Shown here: positions 24,473 to 32,545 of the stretch, piece after piece
Layout: every line of letters starts with the position of its first letter
Numbering within the stretch: position 1 is the first letter of the stretch
Translations under genes and position numbers: made by a program
The notes under the pieces: model-generated
Told to the model about the DNA's origin: nothing
The model's input: the letters and a program-made list of their open reading frames with translations, nothing else
The model's database searches: none
Origin: DATCMU01 sp036563245
Lineage (GTDB): Bacteria; Pseudomonadota; Alphaproteobacteria; Rhizobiales; Devosiaceae
Reading direction: 5' to 3'
Assembly (NCBI GenBank): GCA_036563245.1
Contig: DATCMU010000007.1
Location: forward strand, 1 to 58,816
Length of the DNA: 58,816 nt

Positions 24473-25321
24473 TCAGACCGCGCCGCGGCGGCCGAAGACC
24501 GCATGACGCTGGCGACGATCGGGCAGGTTCGGCGGCGGCCCGAGATCGCGCTGCCGGCGATCGACGCCGTCCCAGGTGCTGGCCGGGGCTGGGGCGGGCT
24601 CTTCGACGATCTCGACCGGATCATCCATCCGCAATTGTGGCTCGTAGACGGGCTCATTGGCCATGCGTGCGGCTATCGGGCCGTCGCGCAGGCGCTTCAG
24701 GCGCCCATCGAGATAGGTCCAGAGCTCTTCGATTTCCTTGGCGGATCGCGATTCCGGATCGACCTCGCCCACGGTGCGGCCATCGATCATGCTGGCTGCA
24801 AAATCGACACGGTGGTGGATGGTGGCCGGGGCGACGGTGCCGTGCTGGGAAAGGGCGACCGCAGTTTCGCTCGTGATGCGCGCGCGCATCGTGGCGGAAT
24901 TGACGACGAAAACCAGCGGCTTTCTCTGATGCTCGACAATGTCCACCGTCGCACCGACGGCGCGCAGGTCATGCGGGCTGGGGCGGGTCGGCACGATCAC
25001 CAGGTCGGCATGGGTGACGACCTCCACGATCGAGGAGGTGACCGATGGCGGCGTGTCGATGATGATGAGCCTGAAGCCGCTGTCGCGCAGCTGGGCGATA
25101 TCCGATCCCAGGGTCGGCAATGACGCCTGGATGAAGGCGGGTGCCTCCGCCTCGCGCGCGTTCCACCACTTGGCAAGGCTGCCCTGGGGGTCGGTATCGA
25201 TGATCGCCACCGGACCGGCGCCTGCCAGTTCGGCGCGCACGGCGATGTGGCCGGCCAGCGTGGTCTTTCCCGATCCGCCCTTTTGCGAGGCGAGGACGAC
25301 AACCTGTGTTTGATCCGCCAT
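24473..25321 (-). CDS. ParA/MinD-family ATPase (orphan, non-chromosomal type)
   Basis: The 282-residue ATPase shows the deviant Walker A KGGSGKT (14-20), the IDTDPQGSLAKWW block (about 46-58) and LIIIDTPPS, all typical of ParA dimers that bind nucleoid DNA. A C-terminal tail (about 215-282), rich in Arg, Pro and Asp, is longer than in compact ParAs. No parB with a CTP-binding domain, no replication gene and no parS are nearby, so it is not the chromosome-partition copy and probably positions another cargo. An upstream in-frame methionine exists, but the ATG at 25321 directly precedes the first beta strand. It shares an operon with the small protein downstream. Confidence 0.85.
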   Translation of the reverse strand: MADQTQVVVLASQKGGSGKTTLAGHIAVRAELAGAGPVAIIDTDPQGSLAKWWNAREAEAPAFIQASLPTLGSDIAQLRDSGFRLIIIDTPPSVTSSIVEVVTHADLVIVPTRPSPHDLRAVGATVDIVEHQRKPLVFVVNSATMRARITSETAVALSQHGTVAPATIHHRVDFAASMIDGRTVGEVDPESRSAKEIEELWTYLDGRLKRLRDGPIAARMANEPVYEPQLRMDDPVEIVEEPAPAPASTWDGVDRRQRDLGPPPNLPDRRQRHAVFGRRGAV

Positions 25322-25491
25322 CAGACTCTCCCGTTGGCGCGCTTGGGTGCGTCGGCGCGCCTGCATTGCCCGGTGGGCCAATTACCCTTTGGACACATGC
25401 CCGCACTTGTGTTGTGGACGGGCTAAGGCGAACGGTTGAATACGAGTCTAATTCTAGCGGTTTTCATGGCCGGCCCGGATCAGGGGGCAAA

Positions 25492-25524
25492 CCGGCGCCC
25501 CGGCATGTATTGCCGGGGCGCCGG
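25492..25524 (-). terminator. Long perfect hairpin downstream of doeD
   Basis: CCGGCGCCCCGGCA (25492-25505) and its exact complement (25511-25524) form a 14-bp stem with a 5-nt loop. It lies 60 bp beyond the doeD stop. The leftward side has only TTTG after the stem and the rightward side ACTTTT. It most likely ends or protects the ehu-doe transcript and shields the parA promoter. Confidence 0.65.
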
Positions 25525-25530
25525 ACTTTT

Positions 25531-25587
25531 GTTGTGTCGCGTTTCCGAACGGTGAACCGGTGTCCACTTCACCTGGAAACGCTCTAG
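25531..25587 (+). repeat. Rhizobial-type intergenic repeat, copy A (partial)
   Basis: This 57-bp stretch aligns without gaps to 27044-27100 at 42 of 57 positions (my count), sharing TGTCGCGT, GAACGGTGAACCG and GGAAACGCT. It lacks the TTTTGATGGAATC head of the other copies. Its right end, CGCTCTAG, contains the doeD stop codon (25584-25586). Confidence 0.7.
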
Positions 25588-26960
25588 AGCGCGGCGGCGA
25601 CCTCGTCCACGGCGTCTCGCGTGGCCGACACGATCACGCCGGCTTCCTCGGGGGTCAGGCACAACGGGGGGGCGAAGCCCACGATGTCGCCCTGCGGCAT
25701 GGCGCGGGCAATCACGCCGCGCTTGAGCATGGCGGCGGCGACCAGGGCGCCCACCTTCTTCTGCGGGTCGAAGAAGCGCCGGGTGTCCCTGTCGGCGACG
25801 AACTCGACAGCGCACATCAACCCTTCGCCGCGAATGTCGCCCACATAGGGGCAGTCGCCAAGCGCGTCGCTCAGGCCGGACATGAGGATCGGGCCGACAC
25901 GCCCGGCGTTTTCAACAAGGCCCAGCTCGTCGACGAGCCGCAGGTTGGCGACGCCCGCCGCCGCACCAATGGGATGGGCGGAATAGGTCCAGCCGTGCCC
26001 GATGGCGCCATAGGTATCGGTGCCCTGCTCGAGAACCTTCCAGACCTTGTCCGAGACGATGGACCCGGACAGGGGCGCATAGGCCGATGTCAGCCCCTTG
26101 GCGATGGTGATGATGTCGGGCCTGATCCCGTAGTGGTCCGAGCCGAACATGGAACCGAGCCGGCCGAAGCCGGTGACCACCTCGTCGGCGATCAGCAGGA
26201 TGTCATGCCTGTCGAGCACCGCCTGGATGGCCGGCCAGTAGCCGGAAGGCGGCGGCACGATGCCGCCCGTGCCAAGAACCGGCTCGCCGATGAAGGCGGC
26301 GATGGTGTCGGCGCCCTCGCGGGCGATCAGTGCCTCGAGCTCGGCGACGCAATGGGCAACGAACTGCTCCTCGGTCATCGAGAGATCGTCGCGGCGGAAA
26401 TAGTAGGGCGCAACGGTGTGCCTGACCTGCGGCAACGGCAGGTCGAACTGCTTGTGGAACAGTTCCAGACCGGTCAGCGAGCCGGTCATCAGTCCCGAGC
26501 CGTGATAGCCGCGCCAACGGGAAATGATCTTCTTCTTTTCCGGCCGGCCGAGCACGTTGTTGTAGTACCAGACCAGCTTGATGTTGGTCTCGTTGGCGTC
26601 CGATCCGGACAGGCCGAAATAGACCTTGGACATGTTGTCCGGCGCCCGGTCGAGGATCATCTTTGCGAGTGTGATCGAGGCTTCCGTCCCGTGCCCGACA
26701 TAGGCGTGATAATAGGCCAGTTCATGGGCCTGGGCGGCAATGGCATCGGCGATCTCGCGCCGGCCGTAACCCACGTTGACGCAGTAGAGCCCGGCGAACG
26801 CATCGAGCAGTTTCACGCCGTCCCGGTCCTCGATATGAACGCCGGAACCGGTGCGGATGATGCGGCTTGGGGCTTCGCCGCGGGCGAACTGGGCCAGATG
26901 GGTCGAGGGGTGAAAGAAGCTCTCGCGATCCCAGGCGTCGAGCTGGTCATTGGTCAACAT
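25584..26960 (-). CDS. doeD: Class III aminotransferase, probable diaminobutyrate transaminase
   Basis: The 458-residue PLP enzyme is a class III (omega) aminotransferase. The PLP lysine lies near residue 287 in TIAKGLTSAYAPLSG, preceded by the DEVVTGFGR motif and GLSGSDANETNIK, which binds phosphate. By itself it resembles putrescine/beta-alanine–pyruvate transaminases. Its place behind doeX and the dehydrogenase in an ectoine locus makes it the likely DoeD/Atf enzyme, converting L-2,4-diaminobutyrate to aspartate semialdehyde. AGGAGG precedes the ATG at 26960. Its stop codon falls inside a repeat element. The class is certain; the substrate is inferred from context. Confidence 0.85.
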   Translation of the reverse strand: MLTNDQLDAWDRESFFHPSTHLAQFARGEAPSRIIRTGSGVHIEDRDGVKLLDAFAGLYCVNVGYGRREIADAIAAQAHELAYYHAYVGHGTEASITLAKMILDRAPDNMSKVYFGLSGSDANETNIKLVWYYNNVLGRPEKKKIISRWRGYHGSGLMTGSLTGLELFHKQFDLPLPQVRHTVAPYYFRRDDLSMTEEQFVAHCVAELEALIAREGADTIAAFIGEPVLGTGGIVPPPSGYWPAIQAVLDRHDILLIADEVVTGFGRLGSMFGSDHYGIRPDIITIAKGLTSAYAPLSGSIVSDKVWKVLEQGTDTYGAIGHGWTYSAHPIGAAAGVANLRLVDELGLVENAGRVGPILMSGLSDALGDCPYVGDIRGEGLMCAVEFVADRDTRRFFDPQKKVGALVAAAMLKRGVIARAMPQGDIVGFAPPLCLTPEEAGVIVSATRDAVDEVAAAL

Positions 26961-27008
26961 GGGTTGGTCCCTCCTGAAGATTGGCGGCGGCCCCTGGGGC
27001 CGCTTTGG

Positions 27009-27100
27009 TTTTGATGGAATCGCAATTGCGGCTCCGGGATCCTGTTCTGTCGCGTCCTGGAACGGTGAACCGCTGCCGCCGTCACGGGGAAACGCTTCGG
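27009..27100 (+). repeat. Rhizobial-type intergenic repeat, copy B (full)
   Basis: This copy begins TTTTGATGGAATC (27009-27021), identical to the head of copy C at 53169, and ends with the 57-bp part shared with copy A. It fills most of the gap between doeD and doeC and extends about 19 bp into doeC, providing its stop codon (27082-27084) and last residues. Confidence 0.7.
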
Positions 27101-28590
27101 CTCCAGGCGCGGCATACGTATTTGATGTCGGTGAACGCTTCGAGCCCGTAGCGGGCGCCTTCGCGGCCAAGGCCGGACTGCTTCATGCCGCCAAAGGGAA
27201 TGGGCGCGCCGGTCACCTTGGTGCGGTTCACAGCCACCATCCCGGTCTGCAAGGATCGGCTGAGCCGGTAGATGCGGCGCGGGTCGTTGGTATGCACATA
27301 GGCGATCAGGCCGTATTCGCTGGCATTGGCGCGCCGGACCGCCTCGGCCTCGGTGTCGAACGGGGCGATTGCGGCGACCGGGCCAAACGTCTCTTCGGCG
27401 AAGATGAGCGCGTCGTCGCTGACATCGGCGAGAATCGTGGGTTCGAAGAAAAGGGGCCCTGCCGAATGCACCTTTCCGCCGGCCATGCAGCGCGCGCCCT
27501 TGAGAAGGGCGTCGGAGACGTGGGCTTCCTGCTTGCGGATCGCCCTGGTGTTCATGAGGGGGCCGATATCGGGGTCGTCGATCCCCGGACCTACCGTGAG
27601 CTGGCCGGCGGCGGCCGCGAAGCGCTTGCAGAAGGCGTCATAGACCGGCCGCTCCACATAGAACCGGTTGGCGCCCAGGCAATCCTGGCCGGATGTGGCG
27701 AACTTGGCCTTTACGGCCTCCGCGACGGCCTGGTCGAGATCGGCGTCGGCAAAGACGAGGAACGGCGCGTGGCCGCCCAGTTCCATCACCAGGCGCTTCA
27801 CCGTGTCGGACGACTGGCGATAGAGCAGCCGTCCGATCTCGGTCGAACCGGTAAAGGACAATACCCGTACCCGGACATCCTCGGTCCATGGCCGGACAAC
27901 CTCGGCGGCATTGCCGGTAACCAGGTTGAACACGCCGGGCGGCATGCCCGCCCGCTCGGCCAGGACCGCCAGCGCAATGGCCGAAAACGGGGTCTCGTGC
28001 GAGGGATGGCAGACGGTCGTGCACCCGGCCGCCAGGGCCGCGCCGGCCTTGCGGGTGAGCATGGCGGAGGGGAAGTTCCACGGCGTTATCAGGGCGGCGA
28101 CGCCGGAGGGTTCGCGCCAGACCTCGACTTCGGCCTCGTGCAGGTGCGAGGTGACCCCTTCGATATTGGGCCGCTTGGCCTCCTCGGCATAGAATTCCAG
28201 AAAGGACGCCGCATAGTCGATCTCGCCGCGGGATTCCGAGATCGGCTTGCCCTGCTCGAAGGTCATGATGAGGGCGAGGTCCTCGCGGGCCCTTGTCATT
28301 TCATCGAACCAGCGCCTCAGGATCGCCGATCGTTCCTGGGGCAGGAGCCCGGCCCAGTCGGCAAAGGCCCGGTCCGCCGCGTCGACGGCGGCGCGCGAGG
28401 CGGCGGCGCCAAGGGCGGGAATTCGCCCGATCACCTGCCCGGACGCGGGATCGGTCACGTCGAGCCAATGGGCGCTTTCGGGCGCGACGAAACCGCCGTC
28501 GATGAACGCGGCTTCGCGCAGAAGGGTCGAGTCTGAGAGACGGCCGGCCAACCCGGCCGGCTGGTGGCGGCTTGCAGCAGCGTTCGGCAT
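27082..28590 (-). CDS. doeC: NAD(P)-dependent semialdehyde dehydrogenase, probable DoeC/Ssd
   Basis: The 502-residue aldehyde dehydrogenase has the family catalytic set: Asn172 in TPWNFP, Glu270 in MELGGHAPF and the nucleophile Cys304 in GQDCLGAN. It resembles succinate-semialdehyde dehydrogenases (GabD). In ectoine loci the equivalent gene (doeC/ssd) is assigned to oxidation of aspartate semialdehyde to aspartate, which fits its neighbours doeD and doeX. It lies 150 bp after doeX, and its 3' end runs into repeat copy B. Whether it also serves 4-aminobutyrate breakdown cannot be decided here. Confidence 0.88.
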   Translation of the reverse strand: MPNAAASRHQPAGLAGRLSDSTLLREAAFIDGGFVAPESAHWLDVTDPASGQVIGRIPALGAAASRAAVDAADRAFADWAGLLPQERSAILRRWFDEMTRAREDLALIMTFEQGKPISESRGEIDYAASFLEFYAEEAKRPNIEGVTSHLHEAEVEVWREPSGVAALITPWNFPSAMLTRKAGAALAAGCTTVCHPSHETPFSAIALAVLAERAGMPPGVFNLVTGNAAEVVRPWTEDVRVRVLSFTGSTEIGRLLYRQSSDTVKRLVMELGGHAPFLVFADADLDQAVAEAVKAKFATSGQDCLGANRFYVERPVYDAFCKRFAAAAGQLTVGPGIDDPDIGPLMNTRAIRKQEAHVSDALLKGARCMAGGKVHSAGPLFFEPTILADVSDDALIFAEETFGPVAAIAPFDTEAEAVRRANASEYGLIAYVHTNDPRRIYRLSRSLQTGMVAVNRTKVTGAPIPFGGMKQSGLGREGARYGLEAFTDIKYVCRAWSRSVSP

Positions 28591-28660
28591 CGCATCGTTC
28601 CCGATTCAGGGTGATGGTGCGCACAATAGTCGGCACGCCGGAGAATTGGCCGCCAAACTG

Positions 28661-28703
28661 CCCCGCGATAGGGGATGGATTCTCCCCGCGAACCGGGGGA
28701 TGG
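28661..28703. promoter_or_regulatory. Imperfect tandem repeat upstream of doeC
   Basis: CCCCGCGATAGGGGATGG (28661-28678) is followed 23 bp on by CCCCGCGAACCGGGGGATGG (28684-28703), with a palindrome TTGGC-C-GCCAA (28646-28656) beside them. Tandem sites about two helical turns apart suit Lrp-type octamers, so this may be a DoeX operator controlling doeC. Confidence 0.35.
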
Positions 28704-28740
28704 GCGGTGAATCGTCTACGCGGGCGCTGGCCGGCGCGGA

Positions 28741-29295
28741 TCAGATGTCGGGAACGGTGCGCACTTCCACCGGCTGGGCGACGATTCCGATGGGAAGCGG
28801 GCTCTGCTTGACGGGGTTGGTGACGACATAGGAATAGTACTTGTCCACGCCGATATCGGCGGCCAGAAGCCGGTCGATGAGTTCCTGATAGGCCTCGATC
28901 GTCTTGACCACGACCTTGCAGAAATAGTCGATGCCACCCCCGACCGCCCAGCACTCCATGATCTCGGGCATCGCGGCGATGGCGTTCTCGAAACGGGCGA
29001 AATCCTCGGCGTGGTGGCTCTCGAGCTGGATCTGGACGAATACCAGCGTCAGGGGCGCGAAGGCCTTGAGGGAAATGCGCGCGCCGTACCCTTCGATGAT
29101 CCCGGCTTCCTCCAGGCGCTTGAGACGTTCCCAGCACGGGGTGGCGGAAAGATTGACCCGCTCGGCAAGCGCGGCCTTGGGAATGCGGCCTTCACGCTGC
29201 AGAATGCTCAGGATCTTCAAATCGCGGTCATCGAGTCTGAACTGGGCGCTGGCGATCGCTGGTCTCCGGGAACGGTCCATGGCGGATAAGGCCAT
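28741..29295 (-). CDS. doeX: Lrp/AsnC-family regulator, probable DoeX
   Basis: The 184-residue protein has an N-terminal helix-turn-helix (about 22-80: LDDRDLKILSILQREGRI, LSATPCWERLKRLEEAGII) and a C-terminal RAM ligand-binding domain (about 85-165: FVQIQLESHH, AVGGGIDYFCKVVV). DoeX-type regulators sit in ectoine loci and are reported to bind pathway intermediates such as diaminobutyrate derivatives. The gene lies between the transporter genes and doeC on the same strand. Start choice is uncertain: ATG 29295 (used) or ATG 29280, neither with a good ribosome-binding site. The family is certain and the DoeX name follows from context. Confidence 0.85.
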   Translation of the reverse strand: MALSAMDRSRRPAIASAQFRLDDRDLKILSILQREGRIPKAALAERVNLSATPCWERLKRLEEAGIIEGYGARISLKAFAPLTLVFVQIQLESHHAEDFARFENAIAAMPEIMECWAVGGGIDYFCKVVVKTIEAYQELIDRLLAADIGVDKYYSYVVTNPVKQSPLPIGIVAQPVEVRTVPDI

Positions 29296-29410
29296 AGAAT
29301 AGAACCGGAATCGGGCGCGCGTCCAGCATCACGCAAGAACAGCCCATGGCCCTCGAGACCGAAAGGCCCCGGGGCAGGAATGAACGGCGCGCGGATCGCG
29401 GCGCCGGCGA

Positions 29411-30190
29411 TCAGTCCTCGGGGTCGAGGACCGCCTTGAGAAACTCCCGGGTTCTCTCCTCTTTGGGTGCGGTGAACAGCTGCTCCGGAGGCCCCTGCTC
29501 CTTGATCTTTCCCTGATCGAAGAAACAGACGCGGTCGGAGATCTGGCGGGCGAAATGCATCTCGTGGGTCACCAGCAGCATGGTGAGATCATGCTCCTTG
29601 GCCAGCCGGCGGATGACATTGAGCACTTCACCGACCAGCTCGGGGTCGAGGGCCGAGGTCGGCTCGTCGAACAGCATGATCCTGGGGCGCATGGCCAGCG
29701 CCCGCGCTATGCCGACGCGCTGCTGCTGGCCGCCCGACAGCTGGTTGGGAAATTTCTGGGCATGCTCGGTCAGTCCCACCATTTCGAGCAGTTCGCTGGC
29801 CCGCTCGCGGGCCTCGGCCTTCGACATGCCAAGAACGGAAACCGGCGCCTCGGTGAGGTTGCGCAGCACGGTCATGTGCGGGAACAGGTTGAACTGCTGG
29901 AAGACCATGCCAAGCTCTTTGCGCATCTTGCGCAGGTGCGCCTCGCTGGCCGGCACCAGTTGTCCGTTCCTTTGTTCGTGCCATAGCGGCTCGCCACCGA
30001 CATAGACCACGCCGTCGTTGATCTTCTCAAGCGTCATCAGAATGCGCAGAACTGTCGACTTGCCCGAACCCGAAGGCCCGATGATGGTGACCTTTTCGCC
30101 CTGGGCGACTTCGAAATCGAGTTCGTCCAGCACGATATGCGAGCCGAACCGTTTGACGACCTTGTCGAATTTGATGATTGGCTCGTTCAT
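29411..30190 (-). CDS. ehuA: Ectoine/hydroxyectoine ABC transporter ATPase EhuA
   Basis: The 259-residue ATPase is of the polar-amino-acid-uptake type. Walker A is GPSGSGKS (38-45), the signature is LSGGQQQRVGIARA and Walker B is IMLFDEPTSALDPE. The length and the insert GGEPLWHEQRNGQLVPA (about 64-80) match EhuA rather than short GlnQ proteins. Its ATG overlaps the ehuD stop by 4 nt (ATGA), indicating coupling. It energises the EhuC/EhuD channel for ectoine uptake. Assignment rests on family plus the degradation genes on either side. Confidence 0.88.
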   Translation of the reverse strand: MNEPIIKFDKVVKRFGSHIVLDELDFEVAQGEKVTIIGPSGSGKSTVLRILMTLEKINDGVVYVGGEPLWHEQRNGQLVPASEAHLRKMRKELGMVFQQFNLFPHMTVLRNLTEAPVSVLGMSKAEARERASELLEMVGLTEHAQKFPNQLSGGQQQRVGIARALAMRPRIMLFDEPTSALDPELVGEVLNVIRRLAKEHDLTMLLVTHEMHFARQISDRVCFFDQGKIKEQGPPEQLFTAPKEERTREFLKAVLDPED

Positions 30191-30882
30191 TTCAGGGGCA
30201 AGCCTCTCTTTGGAAGGTTGAGGTCGACATATCGCACGGCGGCCGAGGCCAGGATGGTCAGGATCAGGTAGAGCCCGCCCACCATCGACAGCGGCACCAG
30301 ATAGTCGAAGGTCTGGTCGCCGATGATCTTGGCGACGTTGAGCATCTCGAGGACCGTGACGACCGAGAGCACCGGCACGTCCTTCATGATGGAGACGAGG
30401 TAGTTGCCGAGCGCGGGAATGACCCTGGGCACGGCCTGCGGCAGGATCACGTGGGTGAAGGTGCGCGTTGGGGTGATGTCGAGCGCCTTGGCGGCCTCGT
30501 GCTGACCCTTGGCGACCGCCTCCAGGCCGGCCCTGTAGACCTCGGACGTATAGGCGCTGTACTGGATGCCGAGCGCCAGGGCGCCCGTGAGGAAGGCGGG
30601 CAGGATGATGCCGTAGTCGGGCAGCACGTAGTAAAGGAAGAACAGCTGGACGAGGAGCGGCGTGTCGCGGATGAACTCGGTGACCAGCGCCGCCGGCCAC
30701 GCGATGATGCGCGACGGCGCACCCTTGAGCACGGCCAGCACCAGTCCCAGCACCATGGCGATGAAGAAGCCCACGATCGATGCCTGGATGGTGACGACGA
30801 GTCCGCGCAACAGGATGGGCAGGATGGAAAGGGCGAAGGCCCATTCGCCATGCGCGGTGTCCCAATGGAAACCGAACAGCAT
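30187..30882 (-). CDS. ehuD: Ectoine/hydroxyectoine ABC transporter permease EhuD
   Basis: The 231-residue HisM/GlnP-type permease has about five transmembrane helices. Its EAA loop is EAAKALDITPTRTFTHVILP-like at about residues 129-148. FIRDTPLLVQLFFLYYVLPDYG (about 69-90) is the conserved RGTP-like region, here RDTP. It starts 4 bp after the ehuC stop and overlaps ehuA by 4 nt. It forms the channel with EhuC. Confidence 0.87.
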   Translation of the reverse strand: MLFGFHWDTAHGEWAFALSILPILLRGLVVTIQASIVGFFIAMVLGLVLAVLKGAPSRIIAWPAALVTEFIRDTPLLVQLFFLYYVLPDYGIILPAFLTGALALGIQYSAYTSEVYRAGLEAVAKGQHEAAKALDITPTRTFTHVILPQAVPRVIPALGNYLVSIMKDVPVLSVVTVLEMLNVAKIIGDQTFDYLVPLSMVGGLYLILTILASAAVRYVDLNLPKRGLPLK

Positions 30883-30886
30883 CGGG

Positions 30887-31558
30887 TCAGCTCCTTGCGC
30901 TGCGCCAGCGGCCGACCGAGCGCTCGAGCAGCCGCATGATCGCGGTGAGCACCAGCGCCATGCCGAAATACATGAACAGGATCATGGTGTAGATCGTCGT
31001 GGAGTCCTGGGTGAAATTGCGCACCTGCTCGGCCCGGAATGCGAGATCGCCAAGGCTGATCAGCGAGGCGAGGGCGGTATCCTTGAGGTTCTGCACCGCA
31101 AGGTTGCCGAAGCTGGGCATCATTTCGGGAATGGCCTGCGGCAAGGCGATCCGGAACAGGGCCTGGCGCGGGGTGAAGTTGAGCGCCTTGGCCGCCTCGT
31201 ACTGGCTGGGTCTCACGGCCTGGATGGCGCCGCGAACCACTTCGGCACCGTAAGCGCCGATGTTGAGCCCCAGGGCCAGCACGCCGGCGGCCACCGGAGG
31301 CAGGCGCAGGTTGATGCCGATTGCGTCCCCGGCCACCGGAAGGGCGAAATAGAGCCAGAACAGCTGGACCAGGAGCGAAGTGCCGCGGAAGATCTCGATA
31401 TAGGCGATGGAGAAGCCGCGTATGCCCCAGTTGGGCGAAAGCTTGCCAATGCCGAAGACAAAGGACAGCAGCCCGCCCAGGACGGTGGAGAACACCGTCA
31501 GCTGAACCGTGACCCAGGCGCCCTGCGACAGCGGCGTGAGGTATTCAACCCAGTGCAT
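30887..31558 (-). CDS. ehuC: Ectoine/hydroxyectoine ABC transporter permease EhuC
   Basis: The 223-residue permease has about five transmembrane helices, FRGTSLLVQLFWLYFALP at about residues 58-75 and an EAA loop EAAKALNFTPRQALFRIALP-like at about 121-140. It is the homologous partner of EhuD. It follows ehuB by 114 bp containing a perfect stem-loop, so its expression is probably lower than that of the binding protein. Confidence 0.87.
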   Translation of the reverse strand: MHWVEYLTPLSQGAWVTVQLTVFSTVLGGLLSFVFGIGKLSPNWGIRGFSIAYIEIFRGTSLLVQLFWLYFALPVAGDAIGINLRLPPVAAGVLALGLNIGAYGAEVVRGAIQAVRPSQYEAAKALNFTPRQALFRIALPQAIPEMMPSFGNLAVQNLKDTALASLISLGDLAFRAEQVRNFTQDSTTIYTMILFMYFGMALVLTAIMRLLERSVGRWRSARS

Positions 31559-31626
31559 CGGCGTCCAACCCCCCTTTCGCCCGACATGCAGTTGCCGCCG
31601 CTATCCGTCTTCCTGCCGGCGGGATG

Positions 31627-31653
31627 GGACGGGGCGTGTCGAACGCCCCGTCC
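31627..31653 (-). other. Intercistronic stem-loop between ehuB and ehuC
   Basis: GGACGGGGCGT (31627-31637) and ACGCCCCGTCC (31643-31653) make a perfect 11-bp stem with a GTCGA loop, 20 bp after the ehuB stop. No T-run follows. Its position matches the stem-loop in the polyamine operon, immediately after the binding-protein gene. Confidence 0.65.
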
Positions 31654-31672
31654 GAGATCGTGAAGGCCGCGC

Positions 31673-32545
31673 CTACATGCCCGAGCAAAGCTTCTCGGTG
31701 GTGGTGGCGGACGAGCCATTGATGTCGGCGGGCGTGAACCCGTAGCCGGACAGGATGTTCTTCCACTCGTCGGTCTTCTTGAATTTCACCAGTTCGGCGT
31801 TGAACGCATCACGCAGATCGGTGGAATCGGAATTGAAGTTGAAGCCGCCCCAGGAGCGCACTTCCTTGCCGTCGACCACGGGATCCTTGAAGTCGGACAC
31901 GATGGTGACCTTGTCGCTCTTGCCGGCCAGTTCGCTTGCGGTCAGGCCGGTGGCGGCATAGGCATCGGCGCGCCCGGTCGCCACAGTGGATATGGCGTCG
32001 GCATTGGCGGCGATCGTGACGATGTTGCCTTCAGGCACACCGAGCTTCTGCAGCATGTTGAGCTGGTCGGCGCCGGCCATCACCGCGACCTTCATGCCGG
32101 CCTTGGCGAAGTCGGAATAGGAGGTGACGCCCTTGGGATTGCCGTCTGCGACCAGAAGACCTTCGCCATAGGAGGTGTTGGGCTCCGAATAGACCACCTT
32201 CTGGCAGCGTTCGGGCCGGATGGCCATTTCGGCCGCGGTCATGTCGAAGCGGTTGGCCTGAAGTCCGGGGATGAGCGAGGAGAAGTTGGTCACCACCCAC
32301 TGGATGTTGGCCGGATCGATGCCGAGCGATTTCACCACCGCCTTGGCGACGTCGGGACCGGCGCCCTTGGCCTCGCCGCTGGGATCCATGTAGCCATAGG
32401 GGATCTCGTTGGCGACCGCGATGCGGATATAGCCGCGGTCCTTGATTTCCTTGAGGGTCACCGCGTTCGCGGCACCTGCCGCCGCCAGCGCGAAAGCGGA
32501 GGCGATGACCACGGTCGCAGCGCGACGAGTAAACTTGCTGAGCAT
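31673..32545 (-). CDS. ehuB: Ectoine/hydroxyectoine-binding periplasmic protein EhuB
   Basis: The 290-residue family 3 solute-binding protein has a signal peptide (basic MLSKFTRRAAT, hydrophobic core, cleaved near ANA at about 26-28). The mature part starts VTLKEIKDRGYIRIAVANE-like, with later landmarks FSSLIPGLQANRFDMTAAEMAIRPERC and the EhuB-like SWGGFNFNSDSTDLRDAFN. AGGGAGA precedes the ATG at 32545. It heads the leftward ehuBCDA-doeXCD unit. In Sinorhizobium EhuB binds ectoine and hydroxyectoine with high affinity; the same ligand is inferred here. Confidence 0.88.
   Translation of the reverse strand: MLSKFTRRAATVVIASAFALAAAGAANAVTLKEIKDRGYIRIAVANEIPYGYMDPSGEAKGAGPDVAKAVVKSLGIDPANIQWVVTNFSSLIPGLQANRFDMTAAEMAIRPERCQKVVYSEPNTSYGEGLLVADGNPKGVTSYSDFAKAGMKVAVMAGADQLNMLQKLGVPEGNIVTIAANADAISTVATGRADAYAATGLTASELAGKSDKVTIVSDFKDPVVDGKEVRSWGGFNFNSDSTDLRDAFNAELVKFKKTDEWKNILSGYGFTPADINGSSATTTEKLCSGM

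Noticed and set aside
25584..28590. Reading the aminotransferase and dehydrogenase as putrescine/GABA catabolism linked to the polyamine transporter
   Set aside because: The families fit, but the two genes are contiguous with doeX and ehuABCD, the usual ectoine set, and are separated from the polyamine operon by other genes. The polyamine reading is kept only as a secondary possibility.
29411..32545. Generic glutamine/polar amino acid transporter for the four-gene ABC operon
   Set aside because: The family alone would allow it, but the flanking doe and eut genes point to ectoine uptake.
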